A stretch of DNA of 64,000 bases from Luscinia megarhynchos (GCA_034336665.1 CM067584.1:2852001-2916000), one strand, 5' to 3'. Shown: positions 1 to 12,435, counted from the stretch's first letter. The notes: generated from the letters alone by a model not told the origin. Translations and numbers: made by a program.

Positions 1-232
1 TTTGGGATAATGGGGTGGGAAAGAGCAGTAATATTGGGATTGTGAGATGAGAAATACCAGGAATTTCGGGATGGCGAGGTGGGACAGAGCAGGAATTTTG
101 GGATGGCGGGGTGGGAAACACCAGGAATTTTGGGATGGCTGGATGGGAAAGAGCAGGAATTTCAGGATGGTGGGGTTGGAAAGATTAGGAATTTTGGGAT
201 ACTGGGATGGGAAAGAGCAGGAATTTCGGGAT
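1..232 (+). repeat. 33-bp tandem array in SLC39A14 intron
   Basis: About seven units of roughly 33 bp, each built on GGGATGG..GGTGGGAAAGAGCAGGAATTT, run from the left edge almost to the polypyrimidine tract before the exon at 258. Units differ by a few substitutions. The array probably continues left of the window. Confidence 0.85.
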
Positions 233-257
233 GACTGCCCCTGGCCCCGCCCCGCAG

Positions 258-431
258 CGGCAGCACGGGCACAGCCACTACGGCCCCGGGGCCGCGGGCG
301 GCCGGAAGGAGCAGGAGGAGGGAGTGACCGAGAAGCTGCAGAACGGGGACCTGGCGCACATGATCCCCGGCGAGCCCGAGCGCCGCGCCCCGGGCGGGGA
401 CCCCGCGGGCTCCGGCACCCTGTCCGTGCAG
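258..431 (+). CDS. SLC39A14: SLC39A14 exon: cytosolic loop before TM IV
   Basis: This 174-nt exon (phase 0 at both ends) follows the acceptor CCCCGCCCCGCAG and ends at CAG|GTGAGC. It encodes 58 residues beginning [11 protein letters not shown] and containing [21 protein letters not shown], which fits the large variable intracellular loop of ZIP14. The His-rich HGHSH at the start is the usual histidine cluster of ZIP loops, thought to help metal handling. The second half ([18 protein letters not shown]) is GC-rich and less conserved. The adjoining intron is made of tandem arrays on the right and carries an array on the left. Confidence 0.93.
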
Positions 432-439
432 GTGAGCGG

Positions 440-1500
440 GGGCTGCACCCCAAAATCTGCTGGGGAAAAGGGAGTTCTGCACCCCGAAATCTGCTGGGGA
501 GATCTGCACCCCAAAGCTGCTGGGGAGAGGGAGCTCTGCACCCCAAAATCTGCTGGGGTGATCTGCACCCCAAAGCTGCTGGGGAGATCTGCACCCCAAA
601 ATCTGCTGGGGAGATCTGCACCCCGAAATCTGCTGGGAGAGGGAGCTCTGCACCCCAAATCTGCTGGGGGAAAAGGGAGCTCTGCACCCCCAAATCGCTG
701 GGCAGGGTGAGCTCTGCACCCCAAATCTGCTGGGGAGAGGGAGCTCTGCACCCCAAAAATCTGCTGGGGGAGAGGGAGCTCTGCACCCCAAAGCTGCTGG
801 GGAGCTCTGCACCCCAAATCTGCTGGGGAAAAGGGAGCTCTGCACCCCAAATCTGCTGGGGAGCTCTGCACCCCAAAATCTGCTGGGGAGAGGAGCTCTG
901 CACCCCAAAGCTGCTGGGGAGATCTGCACCCCAAATCTGCTGGGGAGAGGAGCTCTGCACCCCAAAGCTGCTGGGGAGATCTGCACCCCAAATCTGCTGG
1001 GGAAAAGGGAGCTCTGCACCCCAAATCAGCTGGGGAGCTCTGCACCCCAAATCTGCTGGGGAGGGGGAGAGGAGCTCTGCACCCTAAATCTGCTGGGGAG
1101 ATCTGCACCCCAAAATCTGCTGGGGAGATCTGCACCCCAAATCTGCTGGGGGAAAAGGGAGCTCTGCACCCCAAATCTGCTGGGGAGCTCTGCACCCCAA
1201 AAATCTGCTGGGGAGAGGAGCTCTGCACCCCAAAGCTGCTGGGGAGATCTGCACCCCAAATCGCTGGGGAAAAGGGAGATCTGCACCCCAAATCCGGTGG
1301 GGAGATCTGCACCCCAAAGCTGCTGGGGAAAAGGGAGCTCTGCACCCCAAATCTGCTGGGGAGAGGGGAGAGGAGCTCTGCACCCCAAATCCGCTGGGGA
1401 GAGGAGCTCTGCACCCCAAAATCTGCTGGGGAGCTCTGCACCCCAAATCTGCTGGGGAAAAGGGAGGAGGGGGCTCTGCACCCCAAATCCCGCTGGGCAG
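440..1500 (+). repeat. Array of CTCTGCACCCCAAATCTGCTGGGGAG-type units
   Basis: About 35-40 imperfect units of 20-33 bp start within ten bases of the donor of the exon ending at 431. Unit length varies because of short G/A-rich inserts (GAGAGGGA, GAAAAGGGA). Each unit contains CCCCAAATCTGCTGGGG or a close variant, so the transcript could fold a CCCC/GGGG hairpin once per unit. The open frames over this stretch on both strands come from the repeat and are not genes. Confidence 0.95.
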
Positions 1501-1556
1501 GGGGAGAACAAACAGCTCTGCTGGGTTTGGTCGGGGGGGGAGGGGGAGCAGCGACC

Positions 1557-3602
<2,046 letters not shown>

Positions 3603-3787
3603 GGGACTTTGTGATCCTGCTCAATGCTGGCATGACCATTCGCCAGGCTCTCTTCTTCAACTTCATCTCTGCCTGCTGCTGCTACGTGGGCCTGGCCTTT
3701 GGCATCGTGGCTGGCAGCCACTTCTCTGCCAACTGGATCTTTGCTCTGGCTGGAGGGATGTTCCTGTACATAGCACTGGCTGACATG
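3603..3787 (+). CDS. SLC39A14: SLC39A14 exon: TM V to TM VII
   Basis: This 185-nt exon starts with the two bases completing Gly of HELGD and ends phase 0 at ATG|GTAAAT. It encodes [11 protein letters not shown], then two hydrophobic helices: [21 protein letters not shown] (TM VI) and [18 protein letters not shown] (TM VII). These match ZIP14 closely, including the CCCY cluster. There are no internal stops. Confidence 0.97.
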
Positions 3788-3985
3788 GTAAATCCTGCCC
3801 CCAAATCCTGAGCCCTTGGGATTTCTCTCTTGGAAAAGCTCGGCTTGCCCTCTGTCCCCTCGGCACACGCAGATATCTCAGCTGGCTGAAATCCCCGGCA
3901 TGGGAGGCTGCTGAATGTTTGCTGGGGAGAGGATGGGGCTGTCACTGAGCCCTGCCATCCCAATTTCTCATTTTTGCCCCCCCAG

Positions 3986-4132
3986 TTCCCCGAGATGAAC
4001 GAGGTGAGCCGGGAGGACGAGCAGAACGGCAGCGCCCTGATCACCTTCGCCATCCAGAACGCGGGGCTGCTCACGGGCTTCACCATCATGGTGCTGCTCA
4101 CCATGTACTCGGGGCAGATCCAGATAGGGTAG
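3986..4132 (+). CDS. SLC39A14: SLC39A14 last coding exon: TM VIII and stop
   Basis: The acceptor is TTTTTGCCCCCCCAG. The exon reads [20 protein letters not shown], a short acidic loop, then TM VIII ([17 protein letters not shown]) and ends QIQIG with TAG at 4130-4132. The stop matches the conserved C-terminus of ZIP14. The 198-bp intron before it is the shortest in this gene. Confidence 0.97.
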   Translation, partial: FPEMNEVSREDEQNGSALITFAIQNAGLLTGFTIMVLLTMYSGQIQIG

Positions 4133-5336
4133 GACAGCCTGAGCTGCAGCCCTGATCCAACGTTTCCATGGGGTTTTTTTGGGGGGGTGGGTTTGTTTTT
4201 TTTTCCTTTTTTTGTTTTCTTTCCTGCTGCAAACACACGACGGTACCTGTGCGGGCACTGACGTCACACTGCAGGAGAGACGTTGCTTTCAAAGCTGTTC
4301 CTTGGATTTTATTTTTTTTCTGGTTTAAGGCTGAGGGGAGTGGATTTCCCCTTCCCACAGGACTGACCTGACTTTTTGCAGTGTCATATCCCTCCTCACC
4401 TCTGCCAGGAAGGATGGAATGGGGAGGCAGGAGCTGCTCCAGCCGTGCTGCTCCTCTCATTGTGCTTGGAGCGTTCTCGTGGGACATGATGCTGTCCTGA
4501 CCCCTCTGGGTCAGGGGACAGATGGGGACAGACCCTTCCCTGTGCTCTCTGAGGATGAGGAGGTTCACCCTGGCACCATCATCCAGCTGGACAATGCCCT
4601 GGCACGAGCAGGGTGAAGAGGGCAGGGGTTTAAAGCACATTTTGGGTGTCAGTGCTCGGAGCAGAGGACACTAAACTGGGTTGGAGTGCTGGGAGAAGCC
4701 TAACCCCCCTTCAGTCCATGGAATCTGGGCAAATCCCAGCTCCTCTGCCAGGGCTGGTGAGGAGGGGATGAGAGCAGAGCCCTGCCCTGCCACAGGGATC
4801 TTTCCTCATGGTGACACCTGGGAGCAGCCACCGGCTTTTAAACACTGCTGAGGTTCAGGGTGGGGTGTTCTAAAAGCAAAACTCAGACTGTGAACCTCTT
4901 CAGGCTGTGTGTTCCCAGCCTTAGTGAGTGGCCAGAGAAGGGTGTTCCAGGCACTTCCCAGCTCTGCCTCCAGGCTGGCGTTCCCCAGATTCACTAGGTG
5001 AATTACTCATTATCATATTGATAAGGTTGCCCACCCCACCCGTGCTGCTGGAGGTTCCTTTTGCCCCCAGACCCCTCATGCTGTGCCTGGTGTGACCCTG
5101 TGGCCGTGTGGATTTTGGGGAATCGCTCTGGTTGGGTGCTGGGCTGGGATGGAGGAGAGCTGCAGGTGCTCTGGAAGCACTGCCCACCTGTGCAGGTGTG
5201 TGGGGTGGGACAGGGAGGTGGCACCGTGCTGGAGCTGAGCCTCCCACACCTGCCCTTCCTCCCCTGAGGAAAGCAAACCTGGGGCTGTGCCAGGTGTTGT
5301 TCCAGAGGGATCTCAGTCCCCTGGCAGAGTTGTACC

Positions 5337-6405
5337 CTGGCTGGATTGCTGTAATCCCTGAATTCCCAGATGGGTGATTTCTCCCTAAACTCCCAACAGC
5401 TGTAATCCCTGAATTCCCAGCTGGGTGATTTCCTAAACTCACAACATCTGTAATCCCTGAATTCCCATCTGGGTGATTTCCTAAACTCCCAACAGCTGTA
5501 ATCCCTCAATTCCCATCTGGGTGATTTCTTCTTAAACTCCCAACAGCTGTAATCCCTGAATTCCCAGCTGGATGATTTCTTCCTAAACTCCCAACAGCTG
5601 TAATCCCTCAATTCCCAGCTGGGTGATTTCTTCCTAAACTCCCAACAGCTGTAATCCCTCAATTCCCAGCTGGGTGATTTCCTAAACTCCCAACAGCTGT
5701 AATCCCTGAATTCCCAGCTGGGTGATTTCCTAAACTCACAACATCTGTAATCCCTGAATTCCCATCTGGGTGATTTCCTAAACTCCCAACAGCTGTAATC
5801 CCTCAATTCCCAGCTGGGTGATTTCTTCCTAAACTCCCAACAGCTGTAATCCCTCAATTCCCATCTGGGTGATTTCCTAAACTCCCAACAGCTGTAATCC
5901 CTGAATTCCCAGCTGGATGATTTCTTCCTAAACTCCCAACAGCTGTAATCCCTGAATTCCCAGCTGGGTGATTTTTTTCCTAAACTCCCAACATCTGTAA
6001 TCCCTCAATTCCCAGCTGGGTGATTTCTTCCTAAACTCCAACAGCTGTAATCTCTCAATTCCCAGCTGGGTGATTTCTCCCTAAACTTCCAACAGCTGTA
6101 ATCCCTCAATTCCCAGCTGGGTGATTTCTTCCTAACTCCCAACATCTGTAATCTCTCAATTCCCAGCTGGGTGATTTCTTCCTAAACTCCCAACATCTGT
6201 AATCCCTGAATTCCCAGCTGGGTGATTTCTTCCTAAACTCCCAACAGCTGTAATCCCTGAATTCCCAGCTGGCTGATTTCTTCCTAAACTCCCAACAGCT
6301 GTAATCTCTCAATTCCCAGCTGGGTGATTTCTTCCTAAACTCCCAACAGCTGTAATCCCTGAATTCCCAGCTGGCTGATTTCTTCCTAAACTCCAACAGC
6401 TGTCA
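5337..6405 (+). repeat. Roughly 50-bp tandem array in the SLC39A14 3' UTR
   Basis: About 20 units of 44-52 bp: CTGTAATCCCTGAATTCCC, AGCTGGGTGATTTCTTCC, TAAACTCCCAACAG. Variants are ATCTGG for AGCTGG, loss of TTCTTCC, and CTCAATT for CTGAATT. Homogeneity is high, suggesting recent expansion. The minus-strand open frames here are products of the repeat. Confidence 0.95.
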
Positions 6406-7270
6406 GCAAGCCCATGGCACTGCCAGGATCCTCGTGGATCATCACCTGCACTCTCAGTCTGGGCATTTGTCCCCCTGGCTCTTGGCTTTGTCCTGCACCC
6501 CAAACCTAAATAACTTCTAGAGGAGCCTTTTTTGGGATCACCCTTCACCTGGGTGATTCCCTCAAGGAGAGACAAGCTCCACTTTGTCCTGTGTGGTGTC
6601 TCTTGAGGATTGTCACCACAAGTCACCTTTCCCTGTGGGACAGAGCAGTGCTGGCACCTCGCAGGCATTCCCTGTGCTGCTGCTTCCAGGACAAAAGTGG
6701 CACTGGAAACATTTTCCTTGCTTGAGAGAGCTGCAGTCCCAGCTGACTGAGTGGATGTGGAAAATCTGAGTCCTTTCTCTGGCATAGGTGACCTCTCCTC
6801 TCCTCTCTCTCAAGGAATCACCTGGGAAACTCCATGTGGCTGGCAGGGCACTGGAGGACGGGGAGGAATCAGGGGGTTTGTCCCCTCTGGAGGTCCCCAA
6901 GAGCTGGGAGGTGGCAGAGAGCCAGCAGGATTCACTGTGGGAATCATTTCCTATTTATCCCTAAATCCTGAAAAATCTGTAGCCTGGAGGTTGGGGTGAG
7001 ATAATTGAGAAATGATGCTGCCCTGCCAGCAAGGAGAGCTGTTCCCAAGCTGGGCAGGCTGGCACTGCCAGAGGGAAAGGGATGGGAACCCTCCCAAATC
7101 CAGCTCCTTGTGGATTTTCATCCATCTCTCCTTCCCCTCATCCAGTTGGAAACTCAAATTCCATCTCAGTATTTCAATTATAACTCAGGTGTCGGAGGAG
7201 AGGACGAAACAAAGAGCGTTAACTTAAAAAAATGTCACGTGGCTTGTACAGATGTTTGTAAAAATCCATA

Positions 7271-7276
7271 AATAAA
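7271..7276 (+). terminator. SLC39A14: Putative SLC39A14 polyadenylation signal
   Basis: AATAAA, followed about 20 bases later by a T/G-rich stretch (TGTAATGATGTGGGG). It is the first canonical hexamer I find downstream of the ZIP14 stop codon. Confidence 0.6.
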
Positions 7277-7289
7277 ATATATTCTGTAA

Positions 7290-7985
7290 TGATGTGGGGT
7301 CCCAGGCGTGCTCCAGCAGTGAAATCCTCCCTGATTTGGGGAGAAGGGGTGGGAAGCAGGATTTTTCCTGATTTTTTGGGAAGGGTTGGAGCGGGGCTGG
7401 GTGATGCAATCCTGGTTTTCCAGCTGGATTTCCGTGGCTGTGCAGTGCAGCACGGCTGACAGGAGGTGGCACTGACAACCCCCAGCCTGCCCGCATGGCA
7501 CGGCCTTTGCAGCTCCAAAAACCCTTAATTATAGATATTTTTTTTAAATTTTATTTTGTTTTTAATTTATCTGAAATATAAATTTGGCTGGGAGGTGTGG
7601 GATGCTGATTCCTCTCCAGCTCACACGAGCCAGGCTTCTGTTTTCCTTGTTTTCCTACCCTCCATTAAGGGGACAAAAAAAAGCAAACTTTGCTTTTCTA
7701 CTTCCCCTTTTCTGCCTTTTTCTACACCATTCTCCCCCCCCATCATCTGCTCTGAGAAGCAAACAATTTTTAGAAATCCTGTTGCAGCTAAAGATACCAA
7801 ATCGTGCCATGTGTTTTATAAAAAATTAATGTTTTATTAGGCAAGGAAGGTCACAGTGAGCATTGGACTTGCTCCTGCCCATCAGCACTTCTAGGGGGGC
7901 TTTGGGTGGGCTTTTATTTGCTGCAAAATCCTTGTGTTTTGCTAAAAGCCTGAAACCTGAGTTACCTTAAAAAACGGTTCTAGAT
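7290..7985. other. Intergenic SLC39A14-PPP3CC, left part
   Basis: Single-copy, moderately A/T-rich sequence with T-rich runs near 7530-7565. I see no gene, splice-bounded exon or RNA gene here. Confidence 0.5.
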
Positions 7986-7989
7986 CTGG

Positions 7990-8135
7990 TCATGGAATTC
8001 CTGGAATGATTTGGTTTGGTTAAAGCACATCCAGTTCCATCCCAGCCCCTCCTCACCCTCACAGCGAGGAGTTTTTTCCTAATATTCCATCCACACCTAT
8101 CCTCCATCTTCAAGTGGTAGGAACAGACCATCGAG
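7990..8135 (-). mobile_element. CR1-like LINE fragment, minus orientation
   Basis: The phrase GGAATGATTTGGTTTGG, then TCCAGTTCCATCCCAGCCCC and CTCACCCTCACAGCGAGGAG with TTTTTTCCTAATATTCCATC, matches the reverse complement of the avian CR1 3' region as I remember it. It is internally deleted and diverged. Confidence 0.7.
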
Positions 8136-8179
8136 TGTTTTTCTTTTCCTTCAAAAATTTTCTTTCTAAGGAATATCAG

Positions 8180-8445
8180 CTCTGTGGAGCCAGGCTGGGA
8201 GAGCTGGGGGTGTTCACCTGGGGAGAGGGTCTGAAGGGGCTCCAGGAGAGCTGCAGAGGGATTTGGGATGAGGGATGGAGGGACAGGACACAGGGAATGG
8301 CTTCCCATGGAAAAGGGGAGATTTGGGTGGGATATTGGGATGGAATTCCCAGAGGAGCTGTGGCCGCCCCTGGATCCCTGAGAGTGCCCAAGGTTGGAGC
8401 ACCTGGGAGAGTGCAAGGTGTCTCTGGGGAGCACCGGCTGATTTT
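8180..8445 (+). mobile_element. CR1-like LINE fragment, plus orientation
   Basis: GAGCCAGGCTGGGAGAGCTG, then GGGGCTCCAGGAGAGCTGCA, GGGACAGGACACAGGGAATGG, GATTTGGGTGGGATATTGGGA and GAGCTGTGGCCGCCCCTGGA follow the order of the CR1 3' ORF end in plus orientation. It ends about 100 bp before the PPP3CC CpG island and faces the minus-strand fragment at 7990. Confidence 0.75.
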
Positions 8446-8529
8446 TACAGTCCCTCCCAAGGCAATGTGGGGTTCCACCGCTCTCCTGGAGCTTTGCACC
8501 AGTGCTGCTCCAACGCCCTCAGCGCCATT

Positions 8530-8839
8530 CCCGCGCTCCCCCCGTCAGCGCCGCCGCCATGTTGCCGCCCCCCCCGTTGCTTAGCAACGCCCCCTTCCCC
8601 TTCCAAGATGGCGGGCGGGGCGGGGCGGGCGCGGCGCAGGCGCGGGCGGGGCTGGGGGGGGCAGAGGGCGGAGGGCGGTGTGGCGGCGGCGGCGGGGGCG
8701 GGACGGGGGGAGCGCAGCGCCGCGGAGCCGCCGCCGCTGCCGGGGCAGCCCAGCGGGTCCGGCCCCCGCTGCGGGGTGAGGGGAGCGGCGGAGCGGGGCA
8801 CGGCGGCGGGGGAGCGGTGCTGCCGCCGCCACCGCCACC
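8530..8839 (+). promoter_or_regulatory. PPP3CC: PPP3CC CpG-island promoter and 5' UTR
   Basis: GC content rises sharply from about 8520 and CpG is frequent to about 8940. No TATA box is seen. The core contains a YY1-type motif on the minus strand at 8553-8564 (GCCGCCATGTTG), an RFX X-box-like inverted repeat at 8576-8588, and a YY1-type motif on the plus strand at 8604-8614 (CAAGATGGCGG), followed by GC boxes (GGGCGGGG). YY1 sites of this kind often lie at the start site, so initiation near 8600 is plausible, giving a 5' UTR of roughly 230 nt. The ATG at 8840 has an excellent Kozak context (CCGCCACCATGT). Confidence 0.75.
8576..8588. promoter_or_regulatory. X-box-like RFX motif
   Basis: GTTGCTTAGCAAC is an inverted repeat with GTTGC/GCAAC arms and a 3-bp spacer, close to the RFX-family X-box. 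It lies between two oppositely oriented YY1-like motifs. Confidence 0.6.
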
Positions 8840-8891
8840 ATGTCCGGGCGCGGCCACAACAAGCTGCCGACCACCGAGCGCATCGTCAAGG
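8840..8891 (+). CDS. PPP3CC: PPP3CC exon 1: N-terminus
   Basis: Encodes MSGRGHNKLPTTERIVK plus the first base of the next codon, then AAGG|GTGAGG. The start is fixed by the Kozak context, the CpG island and agreement with the MSGR N-terminus of the gamma isoform. Alpha and beta have different N-termini, and beta has a poly-Pro tract that is absent here. Confidence 0.93.
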
Positions 8892-8949
8892 GTGAGGGGG
8901 CGGCGAGGGCGCCCCCTGCCTGCGCGGGGGGCGCCGGGGAGGGGGGAGC

Positions 8950-9700
8950 GAGGTTTTGGGGAGGGGTCGCCCTGAGAAAGGAAAGGAGAATGTGGTTGGT
9001 TTGTAGGGGAGCATTTGGTTTGGGGGAGGCCGGAGAAAAGGAGGGGGGGAAGCGTGGTTAAAGGGGGAAACCCCGAGAAAGGAGAGGGCAGCGTGGTTAA
9101 AGGGGGGGTCTCCAAAATGAAAATGGGGGAGGCTCATTTTGGGGGGGTCCGCAGGTTGGAGGAGCTCGGAGAAAGGAGAGGGGATGTGGGAGAAAGGGGA
9201 GCCTGGTTTAGGGGGGTATTCCCGAGAAATAAGGGGAGTATGCCTGGTTTGGGGAGGGGGTCCCCAGGTTAGCGGCGTTCCCCCCTCGGGCTGGGGAAAC
9301 CCGGAGAGAGGGAGGGGGAAAGGTTTGGGTGGGGGGATCCTGTTCTGGGAGTCTGGTTTGAGGGGGGGTCCCCAGCTTGGGGGAACCCCGAGAGAGGGCG
9401 AGGACAGCGTGATTTTGGGGGGAAGGGGGGTTGTTCTGGCAGGACACCCCGTTAAAGAGGGGGCTGAGGGCACAGGGGTGCCTGGAGCGGTGACAGGGGG
9501 TGCTGTGGTGGGTGACCCCCATTTAAGGAGGACTCTGTTTTGAGGGGTTCATCCTCTGAGTGAGGGGAGATTGAGGCTGGAAAATGAGGGGGAGAGTGTG
9601 ATTTTTGGGGGGTCTTCCCCAAGAGAGAGAGAGAGGAGGGGGAGGCCTGGAGCTGCCAGAGATGGGGGGGTCCAGTGGGACACCCCCCTTAAGGGAGAGG
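8950..9700 (+). repeat. G-rich degenerate array at the start of PPP3CC intron 1
   Basis: Loose repetition of CCCGAGAAAGGAGAGGG, CGTGGTTAAAGGGGG and GGGGTCCCCAGGTT with many GGGG runs. Unit boundaries are blurred. It continues from the CpG island, so it may be a decayed GC-rich array rather than regulatory DNA. Confidence 0.6.
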
Positions 9701-11280
9701 GGCTGAGCTGAGGGGACACCCCCTGTTGTGTCAGAAACCTCTGCAGATTTGGGGATTTGAGGAGCATCTCTGTTTGATTTGGGGTGTTTTTAGGGGTCCA
9801 GGAGGATGCAGCCCCCTCCCTCCCTTCTGTGGGGTGACAGCAGGGGGACATCCCTGTTGTGACCGGGGATCCCCATCCTGGCACGGGCCTCATCACACCC
9901 CCAAACCCATGCTCTGGCTAAAATGGGGTTCCCTTGAGGATTTGGGGGAGGGAAGGGGCCATGAGATCCCTCCCTGCCCCTCATCCCAGCAGCCCCCCAA
10001 ATTCTCCTTTTGTCTTTTCCTGCCCCCAAAGCCCCGCCGGGTGCGTGGATGCCCGCTGCCAGCTGGCCCCCAGCGCGGCCCCGTTATAGTAGGTACTATT
10101 TTGGAAAGAGCAGAAGACACCGAAGCAGTTAATGAGGAGAGAAATACGTTAGCGGAGAAACTCCTGGATCGCGAGGAGGAGGAGGAGGTTTGAGAGGGGG
10201 GGATGCACATTTCGCTGCCCTAATTGATCCGGTGCCATCCTCATCCCCACGCACCGGGAACATCCACCGGGTGCCTCAACTTTGCCCGGGAGGCTCCAAG
10301 TTACACAATCACCCCGTTATTAAACCTCCTCCCGCCATGGCTTCCAGCATTTTTCCTCTGGAAAATCCTGAAAATCCCAGGAATGATTATAATCCACGGA
10401 CATGGAGCTGCACCCACCATCTCTCCCTTCCCCTCCGCATGCATCCAAGCGATTTTTATTTTTTTTTTTTTCACCCCTCGATATTTTTTTTTCCTTTTTA
10501 GCCTTTAGCCTGTCATGTGGCCGATCACATGTTTGATGTTAATAACCTCAAACCCAGGGAAAGGGGATCCGGAGCGTGGAGGCCCCTCAGGCTCGGGGAA
10601 GCTCTGAGGTTTTATTTTATTATTTTGTTGTAGGAATAATCCCGCAGCACTCAGGGATTTTTGGGGTGTTCCCAAGGCCCTGCGTGTGCTGTGGTGATTT
10701 GTAGGTCTCAGAGTGGCCAGTGCTGTCTGTAAATCTCCTGTAAATCCCAGGCAGCTGCCTGTGTTTAGGAAAGGTAATGTCAATGCAGCCATTATGATTC
10801 AGCTGACTCGGCGCTCTCTCCTTTTTTCCTGGGATTTCCAGATCCCTGGAATCCCTTTCAGGCATCCTGCTGGTCCCTCTCAGCCATTTGGCAACCCCCA
10901 AAAAAAACCCCTGCTAATTGCAGTCATTAATCCCTACCCAGGGTACTGTAGAAGCTCAAAACCTGCTCCTTCAAAATTACCCCAAAATCCACGTGAACAT
11001 CCCAAAAATTGCTTTTTATTCCCCCAGGAGCGCTGTGGAAATTTGGGTTGAAATATCCTCAGGTCAGGATTATTGTTTAAAGGTGGTGGCATTGTTCATG
11101 GTTATTAATAATTAAAAGCTGAAGATAAAAAGCTCATTTTGTTCCGTGGAAAATGCCTGCAATTAAGTAGGATGTGGAATTTTAACTATGTTTAACCTAT
11201 ATATTTACATCTCCAGGGCCCTGCAGAAGGCCTTAACTGTAATTACATTTAGGCAGAGGAAATGCAGTTTTGGGCTAAAA
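9700..11280 (+). other. Single-copy part of PPP3CC intron 1
   Basis: No tandem repeats. Positions 10040-10195 hold an island whose plus frame is open to a stop at 10191-10193 and encodes an acidic segment (ERAEDTEAVNEERNTLAEKL) unlike the array-derived frames; I do not recognise it and cannot show that it is transcribed. An ARE/MARE-like core TGACTCGGC lies at 10804-10812. Confidence 0.4.
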
Positions 11281-12435
11281 CTTGTTCATTATTAAAATTG
11301 CAAATTCTGGGCTGTGTCAAGAATTGATTTTTATTAAAATCTTGCATTTTGAGGTAGGCCATGAATTGATTTTTTTTTAGATTTCTGATTTTTTGGTGCT
11401 TCAAGAAATTATTTTTATTAAAATCTTGGCTTTTGGGGTAGGTTAAGAACTGCTGGGTTTTTTTAGATCTTGCATTCTGGGATTTGTCAAGAGTTCCTTA
11501 TTAATATCTCAAATTTTGAGGCAAGAATTGTTCTTTTTAGCTTAGTTTTTAGCAGGAAACTGATGGTTGATGGTGATGGAGATCATTCATATCCAAATTT
11601 TAGTTCTCCAAAAGAGCACTTGGGAAGGTTCTGCTGGAAATCTGAGGTTTGGGGAGTCTGTCAGCATTAACCCAAAATTAAGCTTGAATCACCTGGTGGA
11701 TCCATGAGCTTATGAATCCACATCCTAAAAAATCCACATTATTCAGGCAGGTGTTTTGGGTTTTTGGGGTTTTTTTCTGTGGTTTTGTTTTTTTTCCAAA
11801 TGGAAAACATTTAAAGTGTGTGTGGGAATTTTAAAACCCTTCATGTGATGCTCCCTGAAATTTCAGTGTCCACTTTGTGTGGGAATCTCCTGGATTTGTT
11901 TGGGGTGGAATTATGTGATTTTGGGATGGAATTAGGTGATTTGGGGTGGAATAATGTAATTTTGGGGTGGAATGAGTTGATTTGGGGTGGAATGATGTAA
12001 TTTTGGGGTGGAATTACTTGATTTTGGGGTGGAATGAGTTGATTTTGGGGTAGAATTAGGTGATTTGGGGTGGAATAATGTAATTTTGGGGTGGAATGAG
12101 TTGATTTGGGATGGAATGATGTAATTTTGGGATGGAATTATGTGATTTTGGGATGGAATGAGTTGATTTGGGGTGGAATGATGTAATTTTGGGGTAAAAT
12201 TATGTTGATTTGGGGTGGAATGAGGTGATTTGAGGTGGAATTTTGTAATTTTGGGGTGGAATGAGGTGATTTGGGGTGAAATTATGTCATTTTGGGGTGA
12301 AATTATGTCATTTTGGGGTGGAATGAGTTGATTTGGGATGGAATGAGGTGATTTGAGGTGGAATTTTGCAATTTTGGGGTGGAATTAGTTGATTTTGGGA
12401 TGGAATGAGTTGATTTAGGGTGGAATGAGGTGATG
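11280..12435 (+). repeat. Two A/T-leaning arrays in PPP3CC intron 1
   Basis: Positions 11280-11530 hold four or five degenerate units of 60-65 bp with ATTTTTATTAAAATCTTGCA and a following TTTTGGGGTAGG. Positions about 11890-12435 hold roughly 26 units of 19-24 bp of the type TTTTGGGGTGGAATGAGTTGA, alternating GATTTGGGG and AATTTTGGGG. Confidence 0.85.

Larger units (their letters stand above)
4133..7290 (+). other. SLC39A14: Probable SLC39A14 3' UTR
   Basis: After the TAG I see no canonical AATAAA until 7271-7276, which sits in an A/T-rich context (GTTTGTAAAAATCCATAAATAAA) typical of a cleavage signal, so the 3' UTR may be about 3.15 kb. It contains a T-rich run at 4170-4220, a perfect palindromic CRE (TGACGTCA) at 4259-4266 of unknown relevance in transcribed DNA, and the large tandem array at 5337-6405. 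The extent is inferred; transcript data would decide it. Confidence 0.6.
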
